From the NCBI RefSeq assembly GCF_014200575.1, contig NZ_JACHBZ010000018.1:62001-126000 (forward strand): a stretch of DNA of 64,000 nucleotides, written 5' to 3'. Position numbers and translations under genes: made by a program. This DNA is from Mucilaginibacter saanensis. GTDB taxonomy: Bacteria > Bacteroidota > Bacteroidia > Sphingobacteriales > Sphingobacteriaceae. The notes under the pieces are model-generated. The model was given only the letters and a program-made list of their open reading frames with translations. It was not told the origin of the DNA and searched no databases. This document shows, one piece after another, positions 8,415 to 17,093 of the stretch (position 1 is the first letter of the stretch; each line of letters begins with the position of its first letter).

Positions 8415-9200
8415 ATGCCTAAATTTGCAATAGTAATACTCCTTTTATTTATTTCCGTTGATTTGCAGGCGCAAACCTGGGAGGTAGGCGGTGCCATTGG
8501 CGGTGCCGGGTATATAGGTGATCTTAATCCTAACAACCCTGTAAAAGTAAGCGGCCTGTCTGGTGGCTTATTTGTAAAACGTAATTTTGATGGTTATCTA
8601 TCGGCAAAATTAAATTTTACTATGGGGAAAATAGCTGCAGACGACAGCAAATCAAGCAGCCAGCAATTCCGTGATCGTAATTTAAGCTTTAATACACCGT
8701 TAAAAGAACTGAGCCTTATTGGGGAGTTTAATTTTATGAACTACATACCTGATGCAGGCCCTAATAAGTATACGCCTTATATATATACAGGTATTGGCTT
8801 AACGGCTTATGCCCCGCGTACTACTTATCAGGGAATAACGTATAGCCTTCGGAATCTGAGAACCGAGGGGGAGGCCACACCTTACGGCAAAAATACCGTG
8901 TCAATACCTTATGGGGTGGGGCTAAAGTATAACTTCAATAGTAAGTGGACTGCTGCAGCCGATATTGGCTACAGATATACCTTTACCGACTATCTGGATG
9001 ATGTAAGCGGTGTATATGCCGATCCGAGCAAGCTGCCGAGTGCGGCATCGAGGGTTTTAGCTGATCGCTCGGGCGAGGTAAATGGTATCTATATTGGCGA
9101 GCCCGGGTCACAGCGCGGCGATTTTAAGCCACGCGACACCTATTTCTTTGTAAGCTTCACCATATCCTATACATTTGTTACGCAGCGCTGTTACTTCTAA
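8415..9200 (+). CDS. DUF6089 family outer-membrane beta-barrel protein
   Basis: The 261-residue protein has a signal peptide (MPKFAIVILLLFISVDLQAQ) followed by barrel-like strands (WEVGGAIGGAGYIGDLNP, PYGVGLKYNFNSKWTAAADIGYRYTFTDYLDDV, YFFVSFTISYTF). It matches the DUF6089 pattern, a Bacteroidota family whose gene usually sits between nadK and uppS. It begins 9 bases after nadK. The position beside bamA suggests a part in envelope biogenesis, but no activity is known. The terminal RCYF with a Cys is slightly unusual for a barrel end. Confidence 0.8.
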   Translation: MPKFAIVILLLFISVDLQAQTWEVGGAIGGAGYIGDLNPNNPVKVSGLSGGLFVKRNFDGYLSAKLNFTMGKIAADDSKSSSQQFRDRNLSFNTPLKELSLIGEFNFMNYIPDAGPNKYTPYIYTGIGLTAYAPRTTYQGITYSLRNLRTEGEATPYGKNTVSIPYGVGLKYNFNSKWTAAADIGYRYTFTDYLDDVSGVYADPSKLPSAASRVLADRSGEVNGIYIGEPGSQRGDFKPRDTYFFVSFTISYTFVTQRCYF

Positions 9201-9269
9201 TTTTGTCTGTTTATTTTTATTTTACAGAATTTAATTTTGTTTATTATATAATAACAGAATAAAGTATAC

Positions 9270-9325
9270 GTTTAAGGTTTAAATGCAGGTACAAAAAACA
9301 ATGCATTTATTGTTTAACCTTAAAC
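9270..9325 (+). promoter_or_regulatory. Long imperfect hairpin just upstream of exbD
   Basis: An outer 10-bp perfect stem (9270-9279 GTTTAAGGTT with 9316-9325 AACCTTAAAC) encloses an inner 8-bp stem (9280-9287 TAAATGCA with 9302-9309 TGCATTTA), with a 6-base bulge at 9310-9315. It ends 9 bases before the exbD ATG and has no U-tract, so it looks like an RNA structure or protein-binding site rather than a terminator. Confidence 0.55.
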
Positions 9326-9334
9326 TTTACGATC

Positions 9335-9862
9335 ATGGCCGAATTAAATTCTTCTGCTCCAAAAACAGGCGGTGCACACAAACGCAAAAAAATAAACGCC
9401 CGTGTTGACTTAACTGCAATGGTTGATCTGGCATTTTTACTGATCACCTTTTTTATGCTCACTACTACTTTATCAAAATCAAAGGCAATGGACCTGGCTA
9501 TGCCCGACAAAACAGACGAAATATCGGAACCAATACCAGCAAGCCGGAGTTTTACCATCTGCCTTGGAAAAAATAACCAGTTGGTATGGTACCTGGGTGA
9601 GTTAAAAAATCCGGAGATTGCACCTACGCTTAGCAGTTTTGGTAAGGATGGTATTCGCAAAGCCTTGTTGGAAACCAGTAAACTGGTATATGACAAAACA
9701 GGCAAAAGCATGATTGTACTGGTAAAACCCAGCAATCAGTCGGTATATAATAACCTGGTTAATACTTTAGATGAGCTCAACATAACCCATATACCATCAT
9801 ACGCCATTGTTGATATAGACGGTAGTGATACCGATATGTTGAAGCAAAAGGGAATTTATTAA
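9335..9862 (+). CDS. ExbD/TolR-family biopolymer transport protein
   Basis: The 175-residue protein has one N-terminal transmembrane helix (about 28-46) with the family's Asp at residue 31 (MVDLAFLLITFFML), preceded by a basic cytoplasmic stretch (KRKKINARVD). The rest is a periplasmic domain. ExbD works with ExbB to pass proton-motive force to TonB or similar proteins. No exbB or tonB is adjacent, and the gene sits inside the DUF6089-uppS interval between an upstream hairpin and a downstream terminator, so it looks like an independent unit inserted in the envelope block. Its partner must lie elsewhere. Confidence 0.87.
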   Translation: MAELNSSAPKTGGAHKRKKINARVDLTAMVDLAFLLITFFMLTTTLSKSKAMDLAMPDKTDEISEPIPASRSFTICLGKNNQLVWYLGELKNPEIAPTLSSFGKDGIRKALLETSKLVYDKTGKSMIVLVKPSNQSVYNNLVNTLDELNITHIPSYAIVDIDGSDTDMLKQKGIY

Positions 9863-9900
9863 AAGCGCCAATTTAATAGCTTAGAATAAGCAGATTTTAG

Positions 9901-9946
9901 GGCCGGATATCAGGATCAGTCATTGATTTTTGATATCCGGTCTTTT
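9901..9946 (+). terminator. Intrinsic terminator after exbD
   Basis: Inverted repeat 9901-9912 / 9931-9942 (core CCGGATATCA/TGATATCCGG, plus one G-U pair) with an 18-nt loop, followed by TCTTTT. Confidence 0.7.
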
Positions 9947-10080
9947 AATTTGAGATATAATTAGTTTCAAAAAAAGCCGATTTTAAATATTATTTACTTG
10001 CTTTTGACAGCATTTTGCTGCATTATTTATAATAACATTTTCTTTTCGTTAAGCATACTAAAAAAATACAAAGTAAGTTT

Positions 10081-10088
10081 TACCTTTG
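10081..10088 (+). promoter_or_regulatory. Candidate -7 box upstream of uppS (TACCTTTG)
   Basis: Exact match to TANNTTTG, about 160 bases upstream of uppS. It would give a long leader for the uppS-bamA-ompH transcript. Confidence 0.45.
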
Positions 10089-10245
10089 TACCCTGAAAAA
10101 ACCGGCAATTTGGCTCATAAACAGAGCGGTTAGCAGGTTGTTTTTGAGGTTGATTAGTCTAAAACAAATATTTTATTAGGCATAGCATTGATAAAATTAA
10201 ACATAGGCATGTCTTTTACAGGGCACTCAAGAGCGGCTTTTGATA

Positions 10246-10995
10246 ATGAATAATATGGGATATTTGGATCAGATTGATTTGTTAAGATTACCGCAGCATG
10301 TTGCCATTATTATGGATGGTAACGGGCGCTGGGCAAAAGAAAAAGGCAAATTAAGAGTGTTTGGGCACCACAGCGGCGTAACATCTGTCAGGGATGTTGT
10401 TGAGGGTGCTGATAAATTAGGTATTAAATATATTACACTATATACGTTTTCGTCCGAAAACTGGAACCGCCCCAAGCTGGAAGTTATGGCTATTATGGAA
10501 TTAATGGTAAGCACCATCCATAAAGAAATTGCCGGCTTTATGAAAAACAATATAAAACTTAATGCCATAGGCGATCTGGATATGTTACCGGGAAAATGCA
10601 ACCGGGAGCTTACCGCAGCCATGGAAAAAACCTCGGGCAATACCGGGGTGGTACTTACTTTGGCTTTAAGTTACAGTTCACGCCGCGAAATAGTGCGGGC
10701 AGCTAAAAATATAGCTGTGCAGGTACAAAACGGGGAGTTGGATATAGCCGATATTAACGAAGATGTTTTTGAACAGAATTTGTTTACCGGTAATATGCCT
10801 AATCCAGAGTTATTAATAAGAACCAGCGGCGAATACCGGATAAGTAACTATTTATTATGGCAGATTGCCTACGCCGAACTATATTTTACGCCTAAGTTTT
10901 GGCCAGATTTCAGGAAGGAAGATTTATACGAAGCTATACTTGATTATCAGAAACGCGAACGCCGTTTTGGGATGACAAGTGAGCAAGTTAACTAA
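10246..10995 (+). CDS. uppS: Isoprenyl transferase (undecaprenyl diphosphate synthase)
   Basis: UppS condenses isopentenyl diphosphates to the C55 carrier lipid used for peptidoglycan and O-antigen synthesis. The protein (about 249 residues) has the family start RLPQHVAIIMDGNGRWAK with the catalytic Asp in MDGNGR, the YTFSSENWNRP motif, and the C-terminal RTSGEYRISNYLLWQ signature. Two ATGs (10246 and 10255) are possible; 10255 would begin MGYLDQID, closest to typical homologues, while an in-frame TTG at 10240 is unlikely. bamA follows after 63 bases. Confidence 0.93.
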   Translation: MNNMGYLDQIDLLRLPQHVAIIMDGNGRWAKEKGKLRVFGHHSGVTSVRDVVEGADKLGIKYITLYTFSSENWNRPKLEVMAIMELMVSTIHKEIAGFMKNNIKLNAIGDLDMLPGKCNRELTAAMEKTSGNTGVVLTLALSYSSRREIVRAAKNIAVQVQNGELDIADINEDVFEQNLFTGNMPNPELLIRTSGEYRISNYLLWQIAYAELYFTPKFWPDFRKEDLYEAILDYQKRERRFGMTSEQVN

Positions 10996-11058
10996 ATTTT
11001 TACTTTTAACACTTTTTAACAACTGTATAAATTATTTTTAGCCCACTAAAATATTCGA

Positions 11059-13611
11059 ATGTATAAATTTCTTTTTGCTATTCTTCTCTCTGTTTTTGGT
11101 ACCGCAGCAATGGCCCAGGTTTCCAATATTCCGAGGTCATCACTGACAAAATCGATACCGGCTGATAGTTTAAGTTATCTTAATCCGCGGGATTATATTA
11201 TTGGGGGTATTTCTGTAAGTGGCGCAAAATATCTGGATAAGGATATTTTGATACAACTTTCAAAATTAACCAAAGGCGACCGTATCAACCTGCCAGGCGA
11301 GCGTAACGCCGAAGTATTAAAAACACTTTATTCACAGGGATTGTTTGATGATGTACAATTAAACATTACAAAAATTAACCAGGATACCATTTATCTTGAA
11401 ATTGCAGTAAAAGAGCTTCCAAGGCTATCGCGATTGCATATAACCGGTATTCGTAAGGGCGAAATTGAGGATGTGCAGAAGAAACTGACCGACAGGACAA
11501 ACAAAATTGTAAACGAGAATTTATTAAATACTACTGTAGCAATTATTAAAAAGCATTTTAACGAAAAAGGCTTTTATAACACCACTGTAAAAATTACCCA
11601 ACGCAAAGATCCGGGAGATGCTAATAGCGTGATACTTGATGTAGCTGTTGATAAAAAGACCAAAGTAAAAATTAACCAGGTTATTTTTGAAGGTAATAAA
11701 GCCTTTAGCTCAGCTAAGCTTAAGAAGTTTTTGAAAAAAACGCGCGAAAAAAAATGGTATAACTTATTTGGCTCTAAAAAATTCAAGCTTGATAAATACG
11801 AAGAAGATAAGCAAAGCCTGGTTGAATCAATGCAAGGCAAAGGGTATCGTGATGCCGAATTATTAAGCGATTCTGTTTGGCGCAATGATGACAATACCGT
11901 TAACGTAAAGCTTAAAGTTTACGAAGGCCCTAAATATTACTTTGGTGATGTGAAGTGGTCTGGTAATGCCAAATACACCACCGAGCTTTTAAACAGGATA
12001 CTACACGTTAAAAAAGGCGATGTATTTAGCGAGGATGAGTTAAACAAAAGATTAGTTGGGCCAACGCCTAACAATGATGACGTTTCATCACTTTATTTAA
12101 ATGATGGTTACTTAACCTACACTGCCGATCCGGTACAGGTTAAAGTATATAATGATACTGTTGATCTGGACATTCGTGTGTATGAAGGGCCGCAGTATAC
12201 CATTAACCGCGTAAGTTTAAAAGGTAACGACGTAACCAACGATAAAGTGGTAATGCGTGAGATTCAAACTAAACCGGGTCAGAAATTCAACAAAGAACTT
12301 TTAATCCGCAGCTCGCGCGAAATTGGCCAGCTTGGTAATTTTGATGAGCAAAAAACAGAACCAAAACCGGTTAACATCAACCCACAGGATGGTACTGTTG
12401 ACTTAGTTTATAATGTTGTTGAAAAACCTTCAGATCAAATTGAGCTTTCAGGTGGTTTTGGTGGCGGGCAGCTGGTGGGTACACTGGGGCTTACCTTCAA
12501 TAACTTTTCGTTAAGAAACATATTCAACCTTAAAGCTTACAAGCCGCTGCCAAAGGGCGACGGTCAAAAATTAAGCTTAAGAGGCCAGTCAAGCGGAAGA
12601 ACCTATCAGAACTTTTCATTCACCTTCTCTGAACCATGGTTAGGTGGTAAAAAACCTATTTACTTTGCATTATCAGCATATACACAAGGTAGTTCAACCG
12701 GGCAGTATTATCCAAAAACAAGCCCATACTACAACAACCTGCGTATTAATGGTATTGGTGTAACATTGGGTAAACGCTTAAAATGGCCTGATAACTACTT
12801 CCAGTTAAATTACTCACTGAATTTTGACCACTATAACCTGGATAATTACACCGGTTATCTGTTCACAAATGGTACGTCATTCAACATCAAGTTAACACAG
12901 GAATTAAGCCGTAACTCTATTGATGCGCCTATTTTCCCAACCTCGGGTTCAAATATTAAATTTACTGTACAGGCTACGCCGCCATACTCATTATTTAATA
13001 ACGTGAATTACAAAATTGCTACACCTGAGCAACGCTATCACTTTGTGGAGTATTACAAGTTTAAATATGATGCACAGTGGTTCTCTAAATTGGTTGGTAA
13101 GTTTGTATTGATGTCGCAGGTAAGGTTTGGTTTCCTGGGTATGTATAACAAAGAGGTAGGTCCTTCACCGTTTGAGCGCTTTAAATTAGGTGGTGACGGT
13201 ATGCAGAGCTACCAGTTTTTACAGGGTAGTGAGATCATTGGTTTAAGGGGTTATCAAAACTTCTCTATTGTGCCTGAGGGTTCAACAGAAAATCAAAATA
13301 CCAACACAGGTAGTACCATTTACAATAAATATACACTTGAGCTGCGTCACCCGGTTATTGCAAGCCAGTCGGCAACAATATTCTTGTTAGCCTTTGCTGA
13401 AGGTGGTAACGTTTGGAACGATTTTAGTCAGTTCAATCCGTTTAACGTTAGGCGTTCGGTAGGTGTTGGAGCAAGAATATTTTTACCTATATTTGGATTG
13501 CTTGGATTAGATTATGGCTATGGATTTGATAAAATACCAGGTGCACCAGATGCAAATAGGGGGCAGTTCCATTTTACAATTTCTCAGAGTTTATCCGGCG
13601 GATTTAATTAA
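11059..13611 (+). CDS. bamA: Outer-membrane protein assembly factor BamA
   Basis: BamA is the essential Omp85 barrel that folds other barrels into the outer membrane. The 850-residue protein has a signal peptide (ends AMAQ, about residue 20), a run of POTRA domains (about 45-440; e.g. GISVSGAKYLDKDIL, QVIFEGNKAFSSAKLKKFL, RVSLKGNDVTNDKVVMREI) and a C-terminal barrel with the Omp85 marks SFTFSEPWLGGKKP, FKLGGDGMQ, GLRGYQ and ELRHPV. It is followed after 15 bases by two Skp/OmpH chaperone genes, its usual partners, and preceded by uppS; the block is probably one operon ending at the terminator near 14741. Confidence 0.96.
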   Translation: MYKFLFAILLSVFGTAAMAQVSNIPRSSLTKSIPADSLSYLNPRDYIIGGISVSGAKYLDKDILIQLSKLTKGDRINLPGERNAEVLKTLYSQGLFDDVQLNITKINQDTIYLEIAVKELPRLSRLHITGIRKGEIEDVQKKLTDRTNKIVNENLLNTTVAIIKKHFNEKGFYNTTVKITQRKDPGDANSVILDVAVDKKTKVKINQVIFEGNKAFSSAKLKKFLKKTREKKWYNLFGSKKFKLDKYEEDKQSLVESMQGKGYRDAELLSDSVWRNDDNTVNVKLKVYEGPKYYFGDVKWSGNAKYTTELLNRILHVKKGDVFSEDELNKRLVGPTPNNDDVSSLYLNDGYLTYTADPVQVKVYNDTVDLDIRVYEGPQYTINRVSLKGNDVTNDKVVMREIQTKPGQKFNKELLIRSSREIGQLGNFDEQKTEPKPVNINPQDGTVDLVYNVVEKPSDQIELSGGFGGGQLVGTLGLTFNNFSLRNIFNLKAYKPLPKGDGQKLSLRGQSSGRTYQNFSFTFSEPWLGGKKPIYFALSAYTQGSSTGQYYPKTSPYYNNLRINGIGVTLGKRLKWPDNYFQLNYSLNFDHYNLDNYTGYLFTNGTSFNIKLTQELSRNSIDAPIFPTSGSNIKFTVQATPPYSLFNNVNYKIATPEQRYHFVEYYKFKYDAQWFSKLVGKFVLMSQVRFGFLGMYNKEVGPSPFERFKLGGDGMQSYQFLQGSEIIGLRGYQNFSIVPEGSTENQNTNTGSTIYNKYTLELRHPVIASQSATIFLLAFAEGGNVWNDFSQFNPFNVRRSVGVGARIFLPIFGLLGLDYGYGFDKIPGAPDANRGQFHFTISQSLSGGFN

Positions 13612-13626
13612 TTTGCACAGCGATAT

Positions 13627-14157
13627 ATGAAGAAGATAATTTTAATAGCGTTTTTAACGTTAACAGCATTTACAGGAGCGTATGCACAGCGTTTTGCTTA
13701 TGTTGATTCTGAGTACATATTAAAACACATGCCAGAGTACGCATCGTCGCAAAAACAGCTGGCAGCATTATCTGATCAATGGCAGAAAGAAGTTGACGGT
13801 CGCTTTCAGGAAATTGACCGTTTGTACAAAGCATACCAGGCAGATCAGGTTTTAATGACAGCTGATATGAAAAAACGCCGTGAAGCCGAAATTGTAGATA
13901 AGGAAAAAGCCGCTAAGGATTTTCAACGTCAAAAATTCGGGCCCGATGGCGAGCTTTCACAAAAGAGTAATGCTTTGGTTAAACCAATTCAGGATCGGGT
14001 GTCTAAAGCTGTACAAGCAATTGCCGAAGGTGATAACCTGGACATGATTTTTGATAAAAACAGCGAAGTAATGATGCTGTATGCAAATCCGCGCTATGAT
14101 AAAAGTGCCGATGTAATAACCAAGTTAGGGCTTAAACCCGGAGTATTTGCTAAATAA
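13627..14157 (+). CDS. OmpH/Skp family periplasmic chaperone (first copy)
   Basis: The 176-residue protein has a signal peptide (MKKIILIAFLTLTAFTGAYA, then Q) and a long charged coiled-coil region (about 40-130) followed by a short C-terminal beta part (DMIFDKNSEVMMLYANP). Skp/OmpH trimers hold unfolded outer-membrane proteins in the periplasm and hand them to BamA. It starts 15 bases after bamA and is followed by a paralogue. The two copies share the layout but differ in sequence, so they may serve different clients. Confidence 0.9.
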   Translation: MKKIILIAFLTLTAFTGAYAQRFAYVDSEYILKHMPEYASSQKQLAALSDQWQKEVDGRFQEIDRLYKAYQADQVLMTADMKKRREAEIVDKEKAAKDFQRQKFGPDGELSQKSNALVKPIQDRVSKAVQAIAEGDNLDMIFDKNSEVMMLYANPRYDKSADVITKLGLKPGVFAK

Positions 14158-14205
14158 ATTTTTGAATATATAAACAGAACTATTATTAAACACAGGACAA
14201 GAAAA

Positions 14206-14718
14206 ATGAAAAAACTATTTAAAGTTGCTTTAGTTGCAGTAGGAATGTTATTTGCGGGCAACTTTGCCAATGCGCAAACCAAGATTGGCCATATTAATTT
14301 TAACCAACTGATTGACATGATGCCGGAAACTAAGACTGTAACAACTCAGATGCAGGCTTACCAAAAAACCTTCATCGATCAGCTTACTACCATGAACAAT
14401 GAGTATACTGCAAAAGGTCAGGAGTTTCAAAAAAACAACGCTACCATGACTGATGCTATCCGTACTGCAAAAGGTAACGAGTTACAGGACATGCAAAAAC
14501 GTATGTCTGACTATCAGAACAATGCACAACAACAAGTTGATGCTAAAAGACAAGAATTAGGTAAACCACTTATTGATAAAGCTACTGCCGCTGTAAACGC
14601 TGTTGCTAAAGAAAAAGGTTACGCTTATGTATTAGATTCATCTCAGGTGAGCTTATTGGTATCTCCTGATGCTGATGACCTGATGACTTCTGTAAAAACA
14701 AAACTTGGATTAAAATAA
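14206..14718 (+). CDS. OmpH/Skp family periplasmic chaperone (second copy)
   Basis: This 170-residue paralogue of the preceding gene has a signal peptide (MKKLFKVALVAVGMLFAGNF, cut after ANA) and the family core KIGHINFNQLIDMMPETKTV, then a coiled coil rich in Gln/Lys (about 50-125) and the C-terminal AKEKGYAYVLDSSQVSLLVS strand. It is the last gene before a strong terminator, giving an operon uppS-bamA-ompH-ompH. Confidence 0.9.
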   Translation: MKKLFKVALVAVGMLFAGNFANAQTKIGHINFNQLIDMMPETKTVTTQMQAYQKTFIDQLTTMNNEYTAKGQEFQKNNATMTDAIRTAKGNELQDMQKRMSDYQNNAQQQVDAKRQELGKPLIDKATAAVNAVAKEKGYAYVLDSSQVSLLVSPDADDLMTSVKTKLGLK

Positions 14719-14740
14719 AAATCAGTTATTAGTCATTTAT

Positions 14741-14776
14741 AAAAAAGCGTCCTGTATATACGGGACGCTTTTTTTA
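14741..14776 (+). terminator. Intrinsic terminator after the bamA-ompH operon
   Basis: A 12-bp perfect stem (AAAAAAGCGTCC at 14741-14752 pairing with GGACGCTTTTTT at 14763-14774) with a 10-nt loop and a U-tract. The A-run on the 5' side means it could also act on the opposite strand. Confidence 0.9.
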
Positions 14777-14787
14777 TTTTTGTGTAT

Positions 14788-15630
14788 ATGCATCATCAAC
14801 CCATAGGTATTTTTGATTCGGGCTTTGGCGGCCTCACTGTTTTCAAATCCATTGTGGAACAGTTGCCGGGATACGATTATATTTATATGGGCGACAATGC
14901 CCGTGCTCCATATGGTAATCGTTCATTTAATACCATACATCAATATACCTGGGAGTGCGTACAATGGCTTTTTGAGCAAGGATGCCCATTGGTTATATTG
15001 GCTTGTAATACAGCATCGGCCAAAGCGCTGCGTACCATTCAGCAGCATGATCTTAAAAATAATGACCCGGCTAAAAGAGTTTTAGGCGTAATAAGGCCAA
15101 CTGCCGAAGTGATTGGCAATTTTACCAGCACCAAAGAAATAGGCGTGTTGGGTACCACTGGAACAGTGCAATCGGGCTCATATCTTTTGGAGATACAGAA
15201 CTTTTTTCCGGATATTAAAGTTTATCAGCAAGCCTGTCCGTTATGGGTGCCGCTTATTGAAAATGGGGAGTACGACCAACCTGGTGCCGACTATTTTGTA
15301 AAGCTATACCTGGATCAGATCATGGCCAAGTCGGCGCAGATAGATACCATCTTATTGGCTTGCACCCATTATCCATTAATTCAGCAAAAGATAGAAGCCA
15401 ATTTGCCTGCACACGTAAAAGTTGTTTCGCAGGGAGATATTGTGGCTAAGAGCCTGGTTGATTACTTGCAGCGCCATCCCGAAATGGAAACGCGGCTGAG
15501 TAAGAACGGCGTTAATGAATTTTATACCACAACCGATGACACGGCCGATTTTGATCATCATGCTTCGTTATTCTTTTCGGCTCCGGTAAAGTCAACCTTT
15601 ATATCAGCCAATGATCTGGTAAAGTGCTGA
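14788..15630 (+). CDS. murI: Glutamate racemase
   Basis: MurI makes D-glutamate for peptidoglycan. The protein shows PIGIFDSGFGGLTVFK, MGDNARAPYG, and both catalytic cysteines in LACNTASA and LACTHYPLI. The ATG at 14788 is preferred over an in-frame GTG at 14782, since the family begins a few residues before IGIFDSG and the earlier codon falls against the upstream terminator's U-tract. It is about 280 residues long, normal for the family. It is separated from nuoH by about 200 bases. Confidence 0.95.
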   Translation: MHHQPIGIFDSGFGGLTVFKSIVEQLPGYDYIYMGDNARAPYGNRSFNTIHQYTWECVQWLFEQGCPLVILACNTASAKALRTIQQHDLKNNDPAKRVLGVIRPTAEVIGNFTSTKEIGVLGTTGTVQSGSYLLEIQNFFPDIKVYQQACPLWVPLIENGEYDQPGADYFVKLYLDQIMAKSAQIDTILLACTHYPLIQQKIEANLPAHVKVVSQGDIVAKSLVDYLQRHPEMETRLSKNGVNEFYTTTDDTADFDHHASLFFSAPVKSTFISANDLVKC

Positions 15631-15656
15631 ACTGTCTGAACCGCAATTTAGGATGA

Positions 15657-15749
15657 ATGGATTTTCACGATCTGAATAAATTAGACGATAGTAATCCCGA
15701 TATTCCCGAAAATGTGTTCAGTGCTGGCTCATACAAAAGTGATAGCTAA
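15657..15749 (+). other. Short open frame between murI and nuoH (30 codons)
   Basis: An ATG-started frame encodes a 30-residue acidic peptide (starts MDFHDLNKLDDSNPD). No family was recognised and there is no signal or membrane segment. It could be a chance frame or the remnant of a lost gene at the murI-nuoH junction. Low confidence. Confidence 0.15.
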
Positions 15750-15810
15750 AACACCCAACTTAGCCTATCAACTTAATATAACTTATCATCTAAAATATTG
15801 TAACATTTAT

Positions 15811-15818
15811 TAAGTTTG
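15811..15818 (+). promoter_or_regulatory. Candidate -7 box for nuoH (TAAGTTTG)
   Basis: Exact TANNTTTG match ending 20 bases before the nuoH start. It suggests that nuoH onwards has its own promoter. Confidence 0.5.
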
Positions 15819-15838
15819 CAGTTAAAGCAAACGAGCCC

Positions 15839-16909
15839 TTGAATTTTTATCTTACATATTTTATTGTAGCCATAGGGTTGTTTAGTTTTGCGGCCTTTTT
15901 TGCGTTGTTTGGCGTATATGCAGAGCGTAAGATTTCGGCATTTATACAAGACAGACTTGGGCCAACAGAAACCGGAAAGTTTGGCTCGCTCCAAACGCTG
16001 GCTGATATATTAAAAATGATCCAGAAGGAGTTGATCATTCCGGCGGCAGCCGATAAATGGTTATTTATGCTGGCCCCTGCCGTGATTTTCATAGCTGTTT
16101 ATATGGGCTTTGCCGCATTGCCCTGGGCTCCGGACCTTATCCCATCAAAAATAAACCTGGGTGTATATTACATTTTTGCCATTATCTCTATTGAAACCCT
16201 GGGCATCCTGATGGCCGGCTGGGGATCAAATAATAAATATTCCATTTTAGGAGCTATGCGCTCCGCAGCCCAGATCATTTCGTATGAAATACCTGCCGGT
16301 TTTGCCATTATTTCGGTGGTGATGATAGCGCAAACACTCAACTTGCAGGAGGTAGCTACGCAGCAAGGTATCCTGGCTACCGAAAAGATAAAATTTGCAG
16401 GCTTTTGGGATGTATCAGCCATGGGTGGTTTTCTTAGCTGGAACATTTTTCGTGCGCCGCATCTCATCGTCGCTTTTGTGATATATTTTATAGCCTCGCT
16501 AGCCGAGAGTAACCGTGCCCCTTTTGATATTCCCGAGGCAGAATCAGAACTGGTGGCTGGTTTTCATACCGAATTTACGGGCATCAGGTTTGCGTTGGTA
16601 TTTTTGGCCGAGTATTCCATGATGTTCCTGGTATCAATGATTGCGGTGATCTTATTTTTAGGCGCCTGGAACACGCCGTTGCCCAATATAGGCTCAGTAC
16701 GTTTAGCTGCCTGGACAACTGGCATGGCCTGGGGTATTTTATGGGTAACGCTTAAAACGCTGGCATTGGTTGCCGTACAAATGTGGATCAGGTGGACATT
16801 GCCCCGTTTCAGGGTTGATCAATTGATGAATCTTTGCTGGAAAGTATTAACCCCGCTGGCTTTTGCCTGTATGCTGATATCTGGCGTATGGCGGCTGTGG
16901 CTGATGTAA
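15839..16909 (+). CDS. nuoH: NADH-quinone oxidoreductase subunit H
   Basis: NuoH is the membrane subunit that joins the peripheral arm of complex I to the proton pumps and lines the quinone site. The 356-residue polytopic protein has the family marks AERKISAFIQDRLGP (about 29-43) and ESNRAPFDIPEAESELVAGF (about 224-243). The start is TTG at 15839: no in-frame ATG or GTG lies upstream before a stop at 15791, and the residues after it align with the usual N-terminus. Unusually, murI and not nuoG is upstream. Confidence 0.94.
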   Translation: MNFYLTYFIVAIGLFSFAAFFALFGVYAERKISAFIQDRLGPTETGKFGSLQTLADILKMIQKELIIPAAADKWLFMLAPAVIFIAVYMGFAALPWAPDLIPSKINLGVYYIFAIISIETLGILMAGWGSNNKYSILGAMRSAAQIISYEIPAGFAIISVVMIAQTLNLQEVATQQGILATEKIKFAGFWDVSAMGGFLSWNIFRAPHLIVAFVIYFIASLAESNRAPFDIPEAESELVAGFHTEFTGIRFALVFLAEYSMMFLVSMIAVILFLGAWNTPLPNIGSVRLAAWTTGMAWGILWVTLKTLALVAVQMWIRWTLPRFRVDQLMNLCWKVLTPLAFACMLISGVWRLWLM

Positions 16910-17093
16910 TATTTTGTGACAAAGGACAGAGGGACAAATGATAGAACTAAGAGATAAGAATCAAGACAAATAAAACAACGAAAGATAGTATCAGGAGATA
17001 AAAAACAAAAGGAATCAAGAAAATCCGATAATCGGAAAAATCAAATTCAAAAAAAATCAGCGAAATCAACGTAATCAAGCAAATCAACGGTCA
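16910..17093. repeat. Purine-rich degenerate repeat spacer between nuoH and nuoI
   Basis: The 184-base spacer consists of loose A/G-rich units such as AAGAATCAAGA, ATCAGCGAAATCAACG and AATCAAGCAAATCAACGG, and a small palindrome CCGATAATCGG (17027-17037). It does not code. Similar units occur upstream of relA (56870-56960). Confidence 0.55.

Larger units (their letters stand above)
9863..10239 (+). other. Intergenic region between exbD and uppS
   Basis: This 377-base gap holds the exbD terminator (9901-9946) and a TANNTTTG box at 10081-10088. The rest is AT-rich and no coding sequence or RNA gene was recognised. Confidence 0.6.
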
